DNA of 64,000 nt from the NCBI GenBank assembly GCA_009746045.1, contig RPFO01000076.1, forward strand, positions 3,813,920 to 3,877,919. The letters run 5' to 3'. Positions 11,431 to 22,416 of this stretch are shown here, one piece after another. The position numbers were made by a program, and so were the translations under genes. This DNA comes from Mesostigma viride. Taxonomy: Eukaryota; Streptophyta; Mesostigmatophyceae; Mesostigmatales; Mesostigmataceae. The notes under the pieces are model-generated. The model ran no database searches and was not told the DNA's origin. It worked only from the letters and a program-made list of their open reading frames with translations. Positions within the stretch are counted from its first letter, which is position 1. Every line of letters starts with the position of its first letter.

Positions 11431-12160
11431 CTAGAGCTGGTGTAGGGTTTTGTAGTCCTGCAACAAACGGCTACAACCATCTAACTCACTCTCCGTGTAC
11501 CATACTTTATCTACCTCACTACGAGCATACATCCATTTCACCTTATACTGGCGCTGGGTACCGCGGCCCTTTTTGATATCTCTATGGGCCACGATACTCT
11601 CTACCTCGTCTTCTACCTCCCCAGTGTCAGGGTTATGCTCTAAAGGGGCAGGAGCTAGTTCTCTACCAGCGAACGTGCTTTGGTGATAAAGCTTCAGCTG
11701 GCTTCTATGGAAGGTGTTAGAATGTGTCTGCCAAGAGGTAGGGATATCGATTTTATATAAGAAATTGCCTACTCTAGACAACACACGGAAGGGTCCTAAG
11801 AAGGCGGGCCTAAGTTTCACCTTAAGTTCTGCTTCGAACTTGTGAGCAAAACGGCCAACACGGGGGCCTTCTACTAATACTAGATCTCCTATATCTATTT
11901 CAGGCGCTCTTCTATCTAAGGAGGCACGCAACCTAGCAAGGTACTTAGCCTGAGCCTTTTGGTACCCTGAAATCGCGTGATCATGTGCATTTTTCATTTT
12001 ATCTAGCAAGGCCTGTACACCTTCTACAGTATCCCGGGACACATCGTCCCTGTCCCGTAGAGGACTAGCTAAGAGAGAGGTAGGAGTAAGAGGCTGTCTA
12101 CCAGTATCTAGGAAGAAAGGCGTATGTATAGCCATGCGCAGCCTGGTGGCAATTGTTAAG
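11431..12160 (-). pseudogene. gypsy integrase C-terminus with chromodomain-like module
   Basis: The frame reads HTPFFLDTGRQPLTP, a typical gypsy stretch shortly after the catalytic core, then a helical linker (HAISGYQKAQAKYLARLRAS), the GPY/F-like barrel (GDLVLVEGPRVGRFAHKF; KLRPAFLGPFRVLSRVGNFLYKIDIP) and a chromodomain-like end (VESIVAHRDIKKGRGTQRQ, YKVKW, VWYTESEL) with a stop at 11431. Such chromodomains direct insertion into chromatin in chromoviruses. It joins the upstream integrase only after a shift near 12130. Confidence 0.8.
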
Positions 12161-12896
12161 GGAGAACTCTACCAAGCATAAATAATCCTCCCAATCACTC
12201 CCCGAGCCATTAACATAATGCCTAAGCGCTTCTTCCACTACCCTATCTATTAAGACGCTCTACTAGATGAGAGGAGGAGGAGTGATAGGCAGTACCGAAC
12301 GTAACCTTGGTACCGATAGCAGCGAAAAACTGCTGCCAAAAGTCAGAGGTAAATAGCTTATCTTTATCACTAATAAACTGCCTACTCAAACCATGATATC
12401 TGTAAACGCTATTAGGGTATAGGCGTGCGCAATCGCGTGCGGTGAGTTCTAAAGGACACGGCACGAGATGACACATACGAGTAAAACGATCTACGAAAAC
12501 AAGGATCTGGGCGTTACCTCTATCATTCTTCCTAAAAGGTCCTACAAAATCCATCATGATGGAGTCCCACGGCATGATGGGATCAGGTAGGGTCCTAGGT
12601 TCTGCTATCTGTCCTACATTATTGGGTTTCATCTCCTGGCCAGATTGACAGGTTCTAACATACTCATCTACATCCTTTAAAAGGGAAGGCCAGTAGTAAG
12701 AGCGGGCTACTAGGTCCCGTACCCGTTTACCACCCTGATGAGCAGCTAAGTCATGCAACTCAAAGAGCAAGGAGGAGCGACAGATAGGAGGGACATACAG
12801 GCGCCATTGAGGGGGAGAATCTGCTATTTGCACATATAAAAACCCACCTACAAATTTACAAGGGTGCTTGCCTAATTGTTGGGGATGGGCCGGCAC
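12136..12896 (-). pseudogene. gypsy integrase, zinc-binding and catalytic core
   Basis: The integrase N-terminus reads LLFELHDLAAHQGGKRV then RTCQSGQ: the two His are kept, but the last zinc-binding Cys is Gly (CxxG for CxxC). The core shows MDFVGPF (first Asp), FISDKDKLFTSDFW (second Asp) and SSHLVERLNR (Glu). A shift near 12245 is needed to continue into EEALRHYVNGSGSDWEDYL and FSLNNCHQAAHGYT, and another near 12130. With the lost Cys and two shifts the protein should be inactive. Confidence 0.85.
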
Positions 12897-13453
12897 GTCT
12901 GGGAAACCACCTCTGCCGACGACCAGGGGTTGTCGACCTCGCGCGCCTGCGCTTGCCTGATCACGTCCGGGACCGCAACTCCCGCGCCCAGCACAGAAGT
13001 TGCCACCTGATGGTTGAACAGTCGCGCTGCTCCCAGTCCAATGGCCACTATCTGGCCCAGTGCCTCCCGCGCCAAATCCAGCTGCGACACGGTCACGTGC
13101 CCGCCCTGGTGAGCCACCTCCAGACCGTAAATCGTCGAGGACAGCTCGTCCCTTAGCGACACAAACTTTTCGACGGCCTCTCGCGACAATTCGCCGGGAG
13201 CTGTCGAAGCCTCAATTTGCATCACAATGGGGTCGCTCGCCGCCGGCCCTGCTGCAGTTCCACAAACTGCCACCCAACCTTTCTTCGCCAGCCCCCTTGC
13301 CAGGTACGCCGCCTGGACAAAGGTTGATGCAGTGCTCGGATGAGCGTAGGGATGAAAAGGTCGTGTTCGCTCCGGGGCTCCTACCCGAAGCTGCGGCTGC
13401 GAGCTTTGGCTTTGCGAAGGCTCAATGGCCTGTTCCCTCGGCACGTTGGACAT
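12872..13453 (-). CDS. 193-residue frame, possible gag N-terminal fragment
   Basis: The ATG at 13453 starts MSNVPREQAIEP, followed by a Ser/Gln/Pro-rich leader and a helical region (VEKFVSLRDELSSTIYGLEVA; LDLAREALGQIVAIGLGAARL). It ends at 12872, overlapping the first bases of the integrase frame. Position upstream of integrase and low-complexity leader suggest part of a gag. No motif identifies it, and it may belong to another element joined here. Confidence 0.35.
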   Translation of the reverse strand: MSNVPREQAIEPSQSQSSQPQLRVGAPERTRPFHPYAHPSTASTFVQAAYLARGLAKKGWVAVCGTAAGPAASDPIVMQIEASTAPGELSREAVEKFVSLRDELSSTIYGLEVAHQGGHVTVSQLDLAREALGQIVAIGLGAARLFNHQVATSVLGAGVAVPDVIRQAQAREVDNPWSSAEVVSQTCRPIPNN

Positions 13454-13503
13454 GAAGATGGAAAGGAGACAATAATACGAGTTAGAAAGAGCTCTCAACG
13501 TAT

Positions 13504-14123
13504 GTGAGCTCTTGGTCTTTCACAGCACGACTTAGCCGATGTTGAAAGGCAGCAACCTTAAATCTGTTCACCAGGCCACGACCACGGTGGGCACTTCCAC
13601 GACCAAGGTGGCACCCACGGTTCGTGCTTTCCGAGATAGCTGGTCATCCCCCATGACCAAGCTATATCCTTTGCGTTGTTCCTCGTTCCCATCGGCATGA
13701 CGAGGCACGTGCAGGCGTGCAAGCAAATCCCCAACGTCCACTGGCATCAGTGCAGAGCCAGGACGTACTGGATTTGCCTAGACTCTGCAACCTAGGAAGT
13801 ACAGGACCTGTCACAAGCCTGCAAGGTCTAGTATCCTTGCAGCCCTGTGCCAGCTCCAGTACCCTACTAGTCACAGGCTGCTGCTCCTCCTGGTCTACGT
13901 GGACCACAGTCACGTGATAGACAGGCTAAGCCTGTGCAGGCACGGCCTGCCACGTGTCCTGTCCACTATACCAGAGGACTGCACCCTAGTCGGCCACGGA
14001 TGGCTAGGACTTCGGGACTTGATATCTTTCTCGTCCCTTGTCTGTTTCAGGCGGTCAGCACGGCGTTGGAAAGGTCTTTCCAAACTGTATCCACTTAGCA
14101 TATTGGTTGCCCAAAATGCTAAC
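13504..14123. repeat. dispersed repeat R1, copy 1
   Basis: About 620 bases, from GTGAGCTCTTGGTCTTTCAC to CCCAAAATGCTAAC, recur in the same orientation at 38121-38748 with roughly one change per ten to twenty bases. Both copies end at the same point, next to unrelated sequence. No stable frame is shared, so it is probably a noncoding module such as an LTR or the untranslated end of a retroelement. Confidence 0.8.
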
Positions 14124-15908
14124 TTCTCCCGCAACAGAAAATTACGCGTCATACTGCATAAGTCGTCGGATCGTTACATTTCGATGGTCAAGATTTCATG
14201 ATGAGGTTTGCGTTCAATTTGCCGCAGTTTGCCGCCCAGAGAAAGTAGTCGTTGGACTCGTTGCCCACGATGAAACACAATCAAGCAAGCTCTTTCCGGC
14301 CCCACCGTCTAGGTCATGTAGTCGCTCTTCACGTCGGCCAGCCATAATTTCAATGCACAATTAAGGCTACACATTTCCATCTCCATTCATATTCATAATC
14401 CTGCACGACTCGAAAATGTGGACACGATAACGGCAGGCTCGAGCTACCATGGTCCGGATTCTCCCGATTTCTGGCCTGCGCTGGTTCAGTCTCCTTGATA
14501 TTGGCAACTCTCTCCGGTAAGAGATTTTTCGCAGTTTGGCTGTTTCGAAATGTTAAGTAAGTGAGATGCCTTCGGATCAGGAGACTCACACAGCCGCGAA
14601 ATCATGCCAAAGGTCCTATGTTCGATCCCTTGCTGGTAGCTTCTGAGCTTTCCTATTTTCTGTGTTCCGCGGAATCTCAGATTTGGGCCGCTAGCGCTTT
14701 CACGTTTGTTGCTTTCTGATCCGACGACAACGTTGTGGCTTGCTCGTGTGACATCTGGTGCATGGTGTGATTTATGTGTATGGGCTGCGTTGCCATAAGA
14801 GTGAGTGTTGGGTCATAAATCGTGTTCTACACATTTGCTGCATGCATGGACCGTTAGGTGCTGGTGAGCTCTTCCTTGTAGAATGGTGATGTCTATGTCA
14901 AGGATCTGATATCTTTTTTTTCTCTTGCATATTGTGTCGGTTTGCTTGATTTCTTGCAGGGACCACGAGAGTAAAATGCAAGCGGTCCCACTTTCAAGTA
15001 AGCATGGCCATGTGACGCCCTGTCGAGCGGCCCGCTTTGTTAGCTAGCTACCATATAGTATTTGATGAAAGGCATTGAATGCCGAAGATGTCATAACGCC
15101 ATAACAGACTGTGTTGAACAGGCATTGAATGCCGAAGATGTACATAACACCATAACAGTGTTGAATAGTTGAATCAACGGGTTCTTGCAGCTGTAAACAT
15201 TAAAATTATTCAAACATTCAATGAAAAAATCATGATTGTTGGTGCTGTTTTGAACAGCGGTTGTTACTGGCACTGCATGCATGTGTCTGCTGCCAGCATA
15301 TTGTATTATGGCTGTGTTTCTCAGCGCTGTGTTTTCTCACTTTTCTCACTTTTCTCACGTCCTGTTTTTCTCACTTTTCACACTTTTCTCACGTTTCACA
15401 CCTCCCGTTTTTGAATCTCACTTTTCTCACGTCCTTTTTTTTGAGATTTTTCTCACGTTTTTTCCTTTTCTCACCTTTTTGGGGGCATCTCACCCGGGTG
15501 AGAAACGTGTTTTCTCACCCATTCTCACCCCATTCTCACCCCATTTTCTCACTTTTCTCACCCACCATTCTCACCCATTTCTCACCCTTTTTCTCACCTT
15601 TCTCACCCAATTTCTCACCATTTCTCACCCATTCTCAAAGCCGAGTTCCTAGTGTGATTCCGTGGACTCCGAGCATAGAACACTTTTTTCTGAGACGGCA
15701 GGCTTTTAGTCTTTAAAGTAATTAGACCAACCTCGGGCAGTGTTCGATGGCATGGAAGCTCTTGCTGTCGTTTACATAAACGGCGCTGTCAATCAAGTCT
15801 GTTGGTTTTTAATTTTGACAGGACTCGCCCAGCATGTTTTCCGCATGTTTTTAGCTCCAGGAGCTATAACAGCTGTAATATCACCAGTGGAATGCGGTAG
15901 GGGAGGTC
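14124..15908. other. no gene seen; simple repeats
   Basis: No protein-like frame. A roughly 50-bp unit beginning GGCATTGAATGCCGAAGATG is duplicated in tandem at 15071-15120 and 15121-15167. A pyrimidine-rich minisatellite follows. The last five bases, 15904-15908 (AGGTC), are the left target duplication of copia element E1. Confidence 0.6.
15330..15640. repeat. TTTTCTCAC-type minisatellite
   Basis: A pyrimidine-rich array of TTTTCTCAC and CATTCTCACC variants of 8 to 12 bases. Strand asymmetry (C and T on the plus strand) is nearly complete. Open frames that cross it, rich in Phe, Ser, His and Pro, are by-products of the repeat. Confidence 0.85.
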
Positions 15909-16429
15909 AGTTATTCTAGGGCTTCAGGCCTAGACTATCAGTACACGTGGCGTGGTCCCCGTCTCCCAAGTGGGATACGGACATGGACGGTAGTGTAGTA
16001 CTCTGGACATATCTCTACTAGGATTTAGATCCGCACGTGCCATGATGGGCACGTGGGTGCTAGATATTAGCACTGAGATATGTAGTGCACACGCACGTGG
16101 GTATTCACGTGGTAGGGTTTATGAGCTGTGATGCAGACCACAAGGTGGCTGCAGTGCTAGTCCTGTACGGAGGTCCTAGGGGAGGTCCAGGATCGTCCAC
16201 GTAGTGCTGTTAGGCAGTCGTTGCCTGCGGGCATCGTATCAGTCCTAGCTGGAGTAGATCTAGCTGGACGGAGCCAGCACCTCATTGGTTAGCACTAGTA
16301 CAGGATAGCTAGGTTACCCTAACCTACGTGCCCATGCAATCCAGCTTGGCAAGCTTGCATGGGTTGATATTATGCCAGCCATTGCATAATCCAACACACG
16401 TTCGCATCCATTGCACGAGTGCCATAACT
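15909..16429 (+). repeat. E1 5' LTR
   Basis: 521 bases, beginning AGTTATTCTAGGGC and ending GAGTGCCATAACT, so the ends are the inverted pair AGTTAT/ATAACT rather than TG..CA. It differs from the 3' LTR near 15949 (GGTCC against TGTCC) and near 16002 (TACTCT against TACACT). No standard initiator-tRNA primer site (TGGTATCAGAGC type) follows; the gag ATG is only 32 bases downstream. Confidence 0.95.
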
Positions 16430-16460
16430 TGCATTTATAAAAACTCTCTCATTTTTAAAG

Positions 16461-16810
16461 ATGTCGAACGTTTCCAATACCGATTACTCTTCGGAGTCAA
16501 GCCTGTCCCCATCGTCCGAAGATTTGGACTACCGGGCGGCAGTGCGGGGCCGGCAGGGTCGGGACGATCACGCTGGCAGCGATGCCGGCAGTGGTCGCTC
16601 GTCTTCGGACGAGGACCAGCGGTTCCTGGATCAGTTGGCGGCGCGGCCGCCGCTATACAATGTATGGCGTCCCAACGCACCACCGGCGGAAGGGCAGCCC
16701 ACGGCCCCCGAGCTGGTCACGGGGCCGGGGAGGGTGGTGCCGGTATTGGGGGACATACCGTCAGATGGCTACGACGAGGACGAGGACCTCGTGGATCTCG
16801 AGTTGCCGGA
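16461..16810 (+). pseudogene. E1 gag, 5' part, cut by transposon
   Basis: The ATG at 16461 starts MSNVSNTDYSSESSLSPSS, a Ser/Asp-rich acidic leader. The frame is open to the insertion point after 16810. The transposon entered within a codon; deleting it with one GGA copy brings this segment in frame with 25721 onward, continuing as an Asp/Glu/Lys/Arg-rich helix. Reading on into the transposon end gives a short false C-terminus. Confidence 0.85.
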
Positions 16811-16842
16811 CCCTACCAGCCATTTAGAATGTACTCCAGCAC
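16811..16842 (+). repeat. left terminal inverted repeat
   Basis: 32 bases identical to the reverse complement of 25686-25717. Directly inside lies GCAAAATGTACTTCG, whose core AAAATGTACTT also occurs just inside the right end. Confidence 0.95.
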
Positions 16843-16864
16843 GCAAAATGTACTTCGTACCGAA

Positions 16865-17690
16865 GTTTGTCTTTTTATGCTGAAAATTGTCATGCATGAT
16901 GTTTGCAACCAAAATAGACCTCGTACAAAGTTTGGTATCGATCGGACGTCATCTTGGTGACATTTGCTAGCAATAAAGGTACATTTTTGTCATTTTAAAT
17001 TAAATTAAATAGTAATAAATAGGAAACAGTACTAAATCACGTCAAACCATCATGGATATTTGCAAGCAACCTAATTACCACTAGAATAGACCATGCACAA
17101 AGTTTGGGGTCAATCTGAACTCAAAATAGTGACGTTTGCTAGCATAAATACTGCATTTTTTGCCATTTTCAAGCATTTTGCTCAGTGTAAGCTACTAAAC
17201 AAAATCAAACTACGTCATAAAGCTATGAAATGTTGAAAGCAACCTAAACACCACTAGATTAGACCATGGGCCAAGTTTGGGCTCTGTTTGATGTCAAAAT
17301 AGTGACGTTTGCTAGCATAAATGGTGCATTTTTTGCCATTTTCAAGCATTTTGCTCAGTGTAAGCTACTAAACAATATCAAACTATGTCAGAAAGCTATG
17401 AAATGTTGGAAGCAACCTAAACACCACTAGATTAGACCATGGGCCAAGTTTGGGCCCCGTTTGATCTCAAAATAGTGACGTTCGCTAGCATAAATGGTGC
17501 AATTTTTGCCTTTTTCAAGCATTTTGGTAAGTATAGTTGCCTCAAACTAAGTCAGAAAACTGTGAATTGTTGTAAATAACCTGTTTGCCACTACATTAGA
17601 CCATCCTCAACTTGTAAGGTCAGGCATAGGTAAAGGTAGTGACACTTGCTAGCACTATATATGAGCATATTATGCCTCTTTTCGCATATA
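16865..17690. repeat. subterminal 173-bp tandem repeats
   Basis: The landmark AGACC recurs at 16916, 17088, 17261, 17434 and 17598, giving a period of 172-173 bases with a shorter last unit. Each unit has a form of CCAAGTTTGGG, AATAGTGACGTTTGCTAGCA and CATTTTTTGCCATTTT. The two central units are most alike; the outer ones are diverged. The array starts just inside the left inverted repeat and has no long frame. Confidence 0.85.
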
Positions 17691-18074
17691 CACATAAAAA
17701 ATAACAAGACAATATTAAATCATGGCCTTAATACAAGGTGTGCAAATGCAAATCACACCAGATCGGATGACCAATGATGGGTGGCTGCATGCCAACACAT
17801 CTACCAGGCTGCAGGGTGAGAGGCCACATCGCTACAAGACAGGAATCCTCGCAATTGCACACCGCTAGTACACTGCATACCCCAAGAGGATTTGGCTACA
17901 AGCCATAAAAGTTTGGCCATGCTAACACATTCTTCATCCAAGCAAACTGCAGCCTCTCCAAACTCAACTCATTGATTTAAATGCAACTAGGCCAGGCGTG
18001 CATGCTCTACTTGCCGATAACCATGAGTAAACTTGTGTACCACTTCATTCCATGCGCCGGTAGATGGCACCGTC

Positions 18075-21000
18075 TCATCTACCAGTCATCCCCGGCTCCC
18101 ATTCCGCATCCTCCTCTCCCTCTCCCTCTCCCTCTTCCTCCTCCTCCTCCCCCTCCCCCTCCCATTCTCCCTCCCCCTCTCCCTCCCCCTCTCCCTCCTC
18201 CTCCCCCTCCTCCTCCCCCTCTTCCTCCCCCTCTTCCTCTCCCTCTTCCTCCTCCTCCCCGCCTTCACTGTCACTGTGCACAGCAGGGACGGCATCGTCC
18301 ATGTGGGTGCCATCACCTGCATTCACGGTGCCACCCTCCTGTGGAAAGAAGCGAGCGCGGCCAAATGCCTCGACTGGGTGTGGGCAGCCGCACACAAACT
18401 GAGTCACCTCCTCCAGGGCATGATAGTCCTCATACTGCCCATCAGCCCACATCGCCTTGATGAGCAGGTGACCTCCCCTTTCCTGAACCTTAGTGACCCA
18501 GCCATGGAAGCGCTCCCTCTTCCTCGCTGTCCCCGGAAACAGGGCACACAGGCGCATCCCGATAAGCGCACGTGCTCCATGCTCGGCAAAGTAGGCATTG
18601 CAGTCATCCTTTGCTGCTGCCCTGGCGGCGGTGGCAGTCTTGTAATGCTCAAAGTCAATCTGCGGGTGCTCTTTCAACGCCGCCACCGTGGCAGCTGACA
18701 GTTTGCCGGTACTGATCAGCTCAGGCTGGTGCACCTCTGCCGTACCGCCCACTGTCCAGTGCTGCAGGTGTACATCAGAAATGGGGACCGTCATCCCTGC
18801 GCTGCCGCCACCTAATGTCACTCTAGAAAACTGGCCCGTCCACGTCGGTGCGTAGTAAGGAGAGGCGACAATGCTGTCACGCTCCGTGCGATCGCCTTCC
18901 AGATCAAGGACCTTCACCAGCATGTGTGGTGCCCACGGCATTCCCTGCCCGCAGGTGACGGCTGGCCGCTTAACAACGAGTAGGTCGCCGCGTCGTATGA
19001 GGCTTCCATTCACCTTGAAGGTGTGCCTGCCAGAAATCAGTGTGCGCAAAGCGGGCGTTGCCGTTGATGTGCTCCCTCGCGCAGCGGGCGCACATGCGCG
19101 GTTGATCTGCGCTTGAATCTCGCGGGCAGGGCAAGCGACGTGCGAGATGACTTGGTTTACGGGCAGCCTCAGTGCCCGTGTTGCCCGCGCAACCGACTGG
19201 TCGCCTGCAGATCGCAGCGGCAAGGGTACCGCCTTGTTCGCTTGCAGTTCACGCTGCTCTTTGAGCTTTTGCTCCATGATGTCGAACAGATTCTCGTTGT
19301 TGGCACGCACATCCTCCACGGACTTTGGCACCTGCTCAAACCATCTGTCCAGCAACTGCTGCTTCTCAGCGGAGACGATGTCGGGAAAGAGGCCGTGAAG
19401 GCTAGCGCAGGTACGTCTCCTGGCACCGCCCTCGTCCCATTCAAAAAGCGGTGCTAGACCGGGACTTCCCTTGGGGGCCTTGCCACGCTCCATGAGGAGG
19501 CACCCATAGACAGGATCTCCCTGCGGGGTGTACCCAATGGGCGTGACCCCGTCACAAGCCTCGCCGTTAGGCCCTGTGGGCTGCCACTTGTTCACCGGTG
19601 CATTTACCAACGTTTCTGATGCGGCTAGGCGCCAGCGGACATACACGTTCATATCCGGCCCTAGAAACACTTCGAGATCGAACACCTTCGAAGAGCGGTG
19701 CCTCTCCCTCTCGGCTTCGGTTGCTGGCTCATCATCCAAGTTGGCGGTGGCGCCCGCGCCCGCGCCTACGCCCGCGCCTTGGGTGGCGCCCGCGCCCGCA
19801 CCCGCGCCTTCTCCCCCGCCCCCGCCCCCGCCTGCACCTGCGCCCGCGCCATGGGTGTCGCCCGCGGCTGGCTTCTTCGGAAATGCGTCCATCGATTTCA
19901 CCCACCGGCCAAAGTCGCGGTGGATGCACCCATTCAGCCACGTTGTGACATCCAGTGCGGCGTCCACAATCTGCAAGCAATAGAACAGTCATGCAATAGG
20001 AATAATGCAATATGAATAATCATTAGTATCAACGATGCGTTCATGCAGACGTGAACATGTGAAAAACAACAAGCATGCAACAACGACTCCAGCACACTTA
20101 GTAAATACTGCTCATAATATCTGTAGCACATGCAACATGGTTAAAACACACATGGATGACCTATATGGCTGCACATGAAGTGTGCACATAGAGAAGACTA
20201 GAAATCCAGCATGATATCAAGAGCCATCCACACTAATATAAGTCTTACCGCAGCTTGGGGCTTCTTCGGGTTGAGTTGGCGCATCGAGTTTGTCGGGCCC
20301 TGCTCGTAGTAATGCTCAAATGCGATGCCAAGGCCCGCCAGCACATCATCAAATGTGATTAGTTTCACAGGTGGCCTGTCCGTCACCTTGTTCTTTAAGC
20401 CATTCATCCACCTGACGAACCAACCGAACCGTTGATCACAATCAATATGAGTGTGACCAACGGGTAGCCTGCAGAAGCGGACACGGTCAAACAGTCCTCT
20501 CATGATGAGGACGGCGGCGAACCCCAGAACCTCGCGGTTCATGTTGTCGCCGCCACCGTCCACCTGCATGACCAAAATTCTGGGCAGCCCGTAAGCCCTT
20601 ATCTCAGGGTCCGTGGCACTGTTCCACGACTGTTGCTCGCAGATTTCAATGATGTGACGAACAAGGATGGTGACAGTTATCCTGCCCGAATTACCAGCCA
20701 CAGCCTTGTTGATCACCCATGGTGCGACCACCCAGAAAAAAGTCCTCAACCCGTGTGCAATCGTACAAATCAGGGTGTAAGGTACGGTCAGGTCTCGCTT
20801 GGAAAGAAAGTCCTTAGGCGCCTCAGCCGCCGCAGGAATGTGAGTCCTCATGTGAGCGATAGCGTCCATGGACATGGAATGATAGTGACCGTTCTTACCA
20901 TTAAAGCGCCTGACAAGAAACCCCTTCCTCTCTACATGAAAAAGCTCTTCGTGGTTGGCGAGTTCCTCCTTCCAATACTCCCATCGTTTAGTGTCAGTGT

Positions 21001-21910
21001 GACGGGCAGCATTGATGTTGTTGTTGATGTTGCTGCAAATGTTGCACACGCCCATGATCTTCGTGCGAAACTTCTCCACGCGGACATAACTGGTTGCAAC
21101 AACCTCCTCAAAGATGATCCGGAACAGAGTGAGAGACACGAAGGGAAAGTTGGCTTCCTTCTCGTTCTCCTTCACATAAGTGGCGAAAAGAGTCTGCTTG
21201 CATGGCTCCTCAATGAACGTAGTTCCGTTTGTCGGGTCATTCTGCACCGCGGGCTCCAACCACCGCCGAATCCACTCCTCCGCAAGCGCCCGTGCTTCCA
21301 GCCCCCTCTCCTTGCAGCCCCCGCGAGACTGCTTCTTGCCATGGTGGCCGCTTACATCTATGACGTGCTGTCCCTCGGCTCGCGCTTGGCGCTCATCAGC
21401 CACCTCGTGGACCGACGAGTGCCAAACGTGGTTGCTAATTTTCAGGCAGTGCCTGAATGCCGCCTCGCAAACCTGAAAGTGAAAAGGGGTCACAGACCCT
21501 GTGTTCTTATCCTTGACTCCCCCGTCGAGAACGAACCGGAAACCAGCGTCATGAACGAACTTGTGACGAGTAGATGACGACATGGTCGTTATGGCGTCGT
21601 ACCCCCCCTGGTGCAGCTGCTGCTTTATCGCCGCCTTCCTGTCCTCTTGCTTCCGCCCGGGCGCAAACCAGGCGCTCCGCAATGCCTGGAGATGTGATGT
21701 TTTAATGGGCTTCATGCACTCGTGGCCGCACTTACAGTCGACCGTCTCGTCGGTCACTAGGCTGCCGGCATGGGTGCTGCCGCTTAGCATTTCAGCTGCG
21801 GACTTGCGCTTCCCATGGTGTCCCATCAGCATGATAGCGAAAGCCAGGAAGCAGAGAGCCACGATTATGTCCCAGCAAAGCCATAGCACACCTTCCGTTT
21901 CGACCGCCAT
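18075..21910 (-). CDS. DUF7869-like transposon protein with Tudor-like and acidic C-terminus
   Basis: Two exons: 21910-20249 and 19970-18075, with a 278-bp intron (GCG|GTAAGA; TTGCTTGCAG|ATT) in phase 0, giving about 1,185 residues. Exon 1 has a hydrophobic N-terminus (WDIIVALCFLAFAIMLMG), then cysteine-bearing stretches (VDCKCGHECMKP; IMGVCNICS followed by a His-rich helix). The core reads SMSMDAIAHMRTHIP, then VMQVDGGGDNMNRE, then LPVGHTHIDCDQRFGWF. This Asp, D-G/N-x-N and GHTH-D-F order is that of DUF7869 proteins, common in algal and invertebrate repeats; a DDE-type RNase H fold is my inference. Exon 2 adds a Gly/Ala linker, a basic middle part, a Tudor-like segment (GMRLCALFPGTARKRERFHG; WADGQYEDYHALEEV) and a Glu/Gly tail. 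It is the best transposase candidate. The hydrophobic start is odd and the true ATG may lie elsewhere. Confidence 0.75.
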
Positions 21911-22013
21911 GTCGGCCACTAGTCCGGATAGCTCAACGTACACCTGACCTTGACACTAATCGCACAAACAGCCACAATTTTGCAAGCAAGAAGACATGGC
22001 TACCTCGGCATTT

Positions 22014-22340
22014 CATGAAATGTACTTCGTGAAATGCATTTCGTGAAATGTACTAAGGAACGTGATTGGCCGGCGTTCGCTCGCCAAATCTCGCAAAATG
22101 TACTAAGGCACGTGATTGGTCCCGCAAAATGTACTAAGGAACGTGATTGGCCGGCGAAGATTCTGTTTGCAACAATTAAAATTCCCTACAGAATCTTCGC
22201 CGGCCAATCACGTTCCTTAGTACATTTTGCGGGACCAATCACGTGCCTTAGTACATTTTGCGAGATTTGGCGAGCGAACGCCGGCCAATCACGTTCCTTA
22301 GTACATTTCACGAAATGCATTTCACGAAGTACATTTCATG
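22014..22340. repeat. perfect palindrome between divergent genes
   Basis: Arms of 153 bases (22014-22166 and 22188-22340) are exact reverse complements around a 21-base A/T-rich spacer. Each arm carries three forms of the unit AAATGTACTAAGG(A/C)ACGTGATTGG plus AAATGTACTTCG at its outer edge. It sits 104 bases from the minus gene start and 77 bases from the plus gene start, where a shared bidirectional promoter is expected. The AAATGTACT core also lies at both transposon ends. Confidence 0.97.
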
Positions 22341-22416
22341 GAAGCTGCGCAGAAGACAGCCTGGAGGCAGAGGGAAAGTTCCTGTTCATCGTGAGTCGGG
22401 GTTAGCAATCACGGCG

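Larger units (their letters stand above)
8225..13453 (-). mobile_element. decayed Ty3/gypsy chromovirus-like element
   Basis: Read on the minus strand this gives an N-terminal frame (13453-12872), integrase (12896-12136), a chromodomain-like end (about 11430), two further frames (11350-9024), a polypurine tract and a candidate 3' LTR. No protease, reverse transcriptase or RNase H is present: integrase begins abruptly where the first frame stops, so a large internal deletion or a join of two elements is likely at about 12,890. No second LTR is found. The adjoining right-hand sequence (from 13504) is a separate dispersed repeat. Confidence 0.7.

Noticed and set aside
15261-15716. Frames rich in Phe, Ser and His
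   Set aside because: They translate the TTTTCTCAC minisatellite.
17981-18698. Plus-strand Pro/Ser/Leu-rich frames
   Set aside because: They are antisense to the Glu/Gly tail of the DUF7869-like protein.
18075-21910. Assignment of the DNA transposon to CACTA on the 3-bp duplication alone
   Set aside because: The ends start CCCTACC, and neither protein shows a CACTA-type transposase signature.
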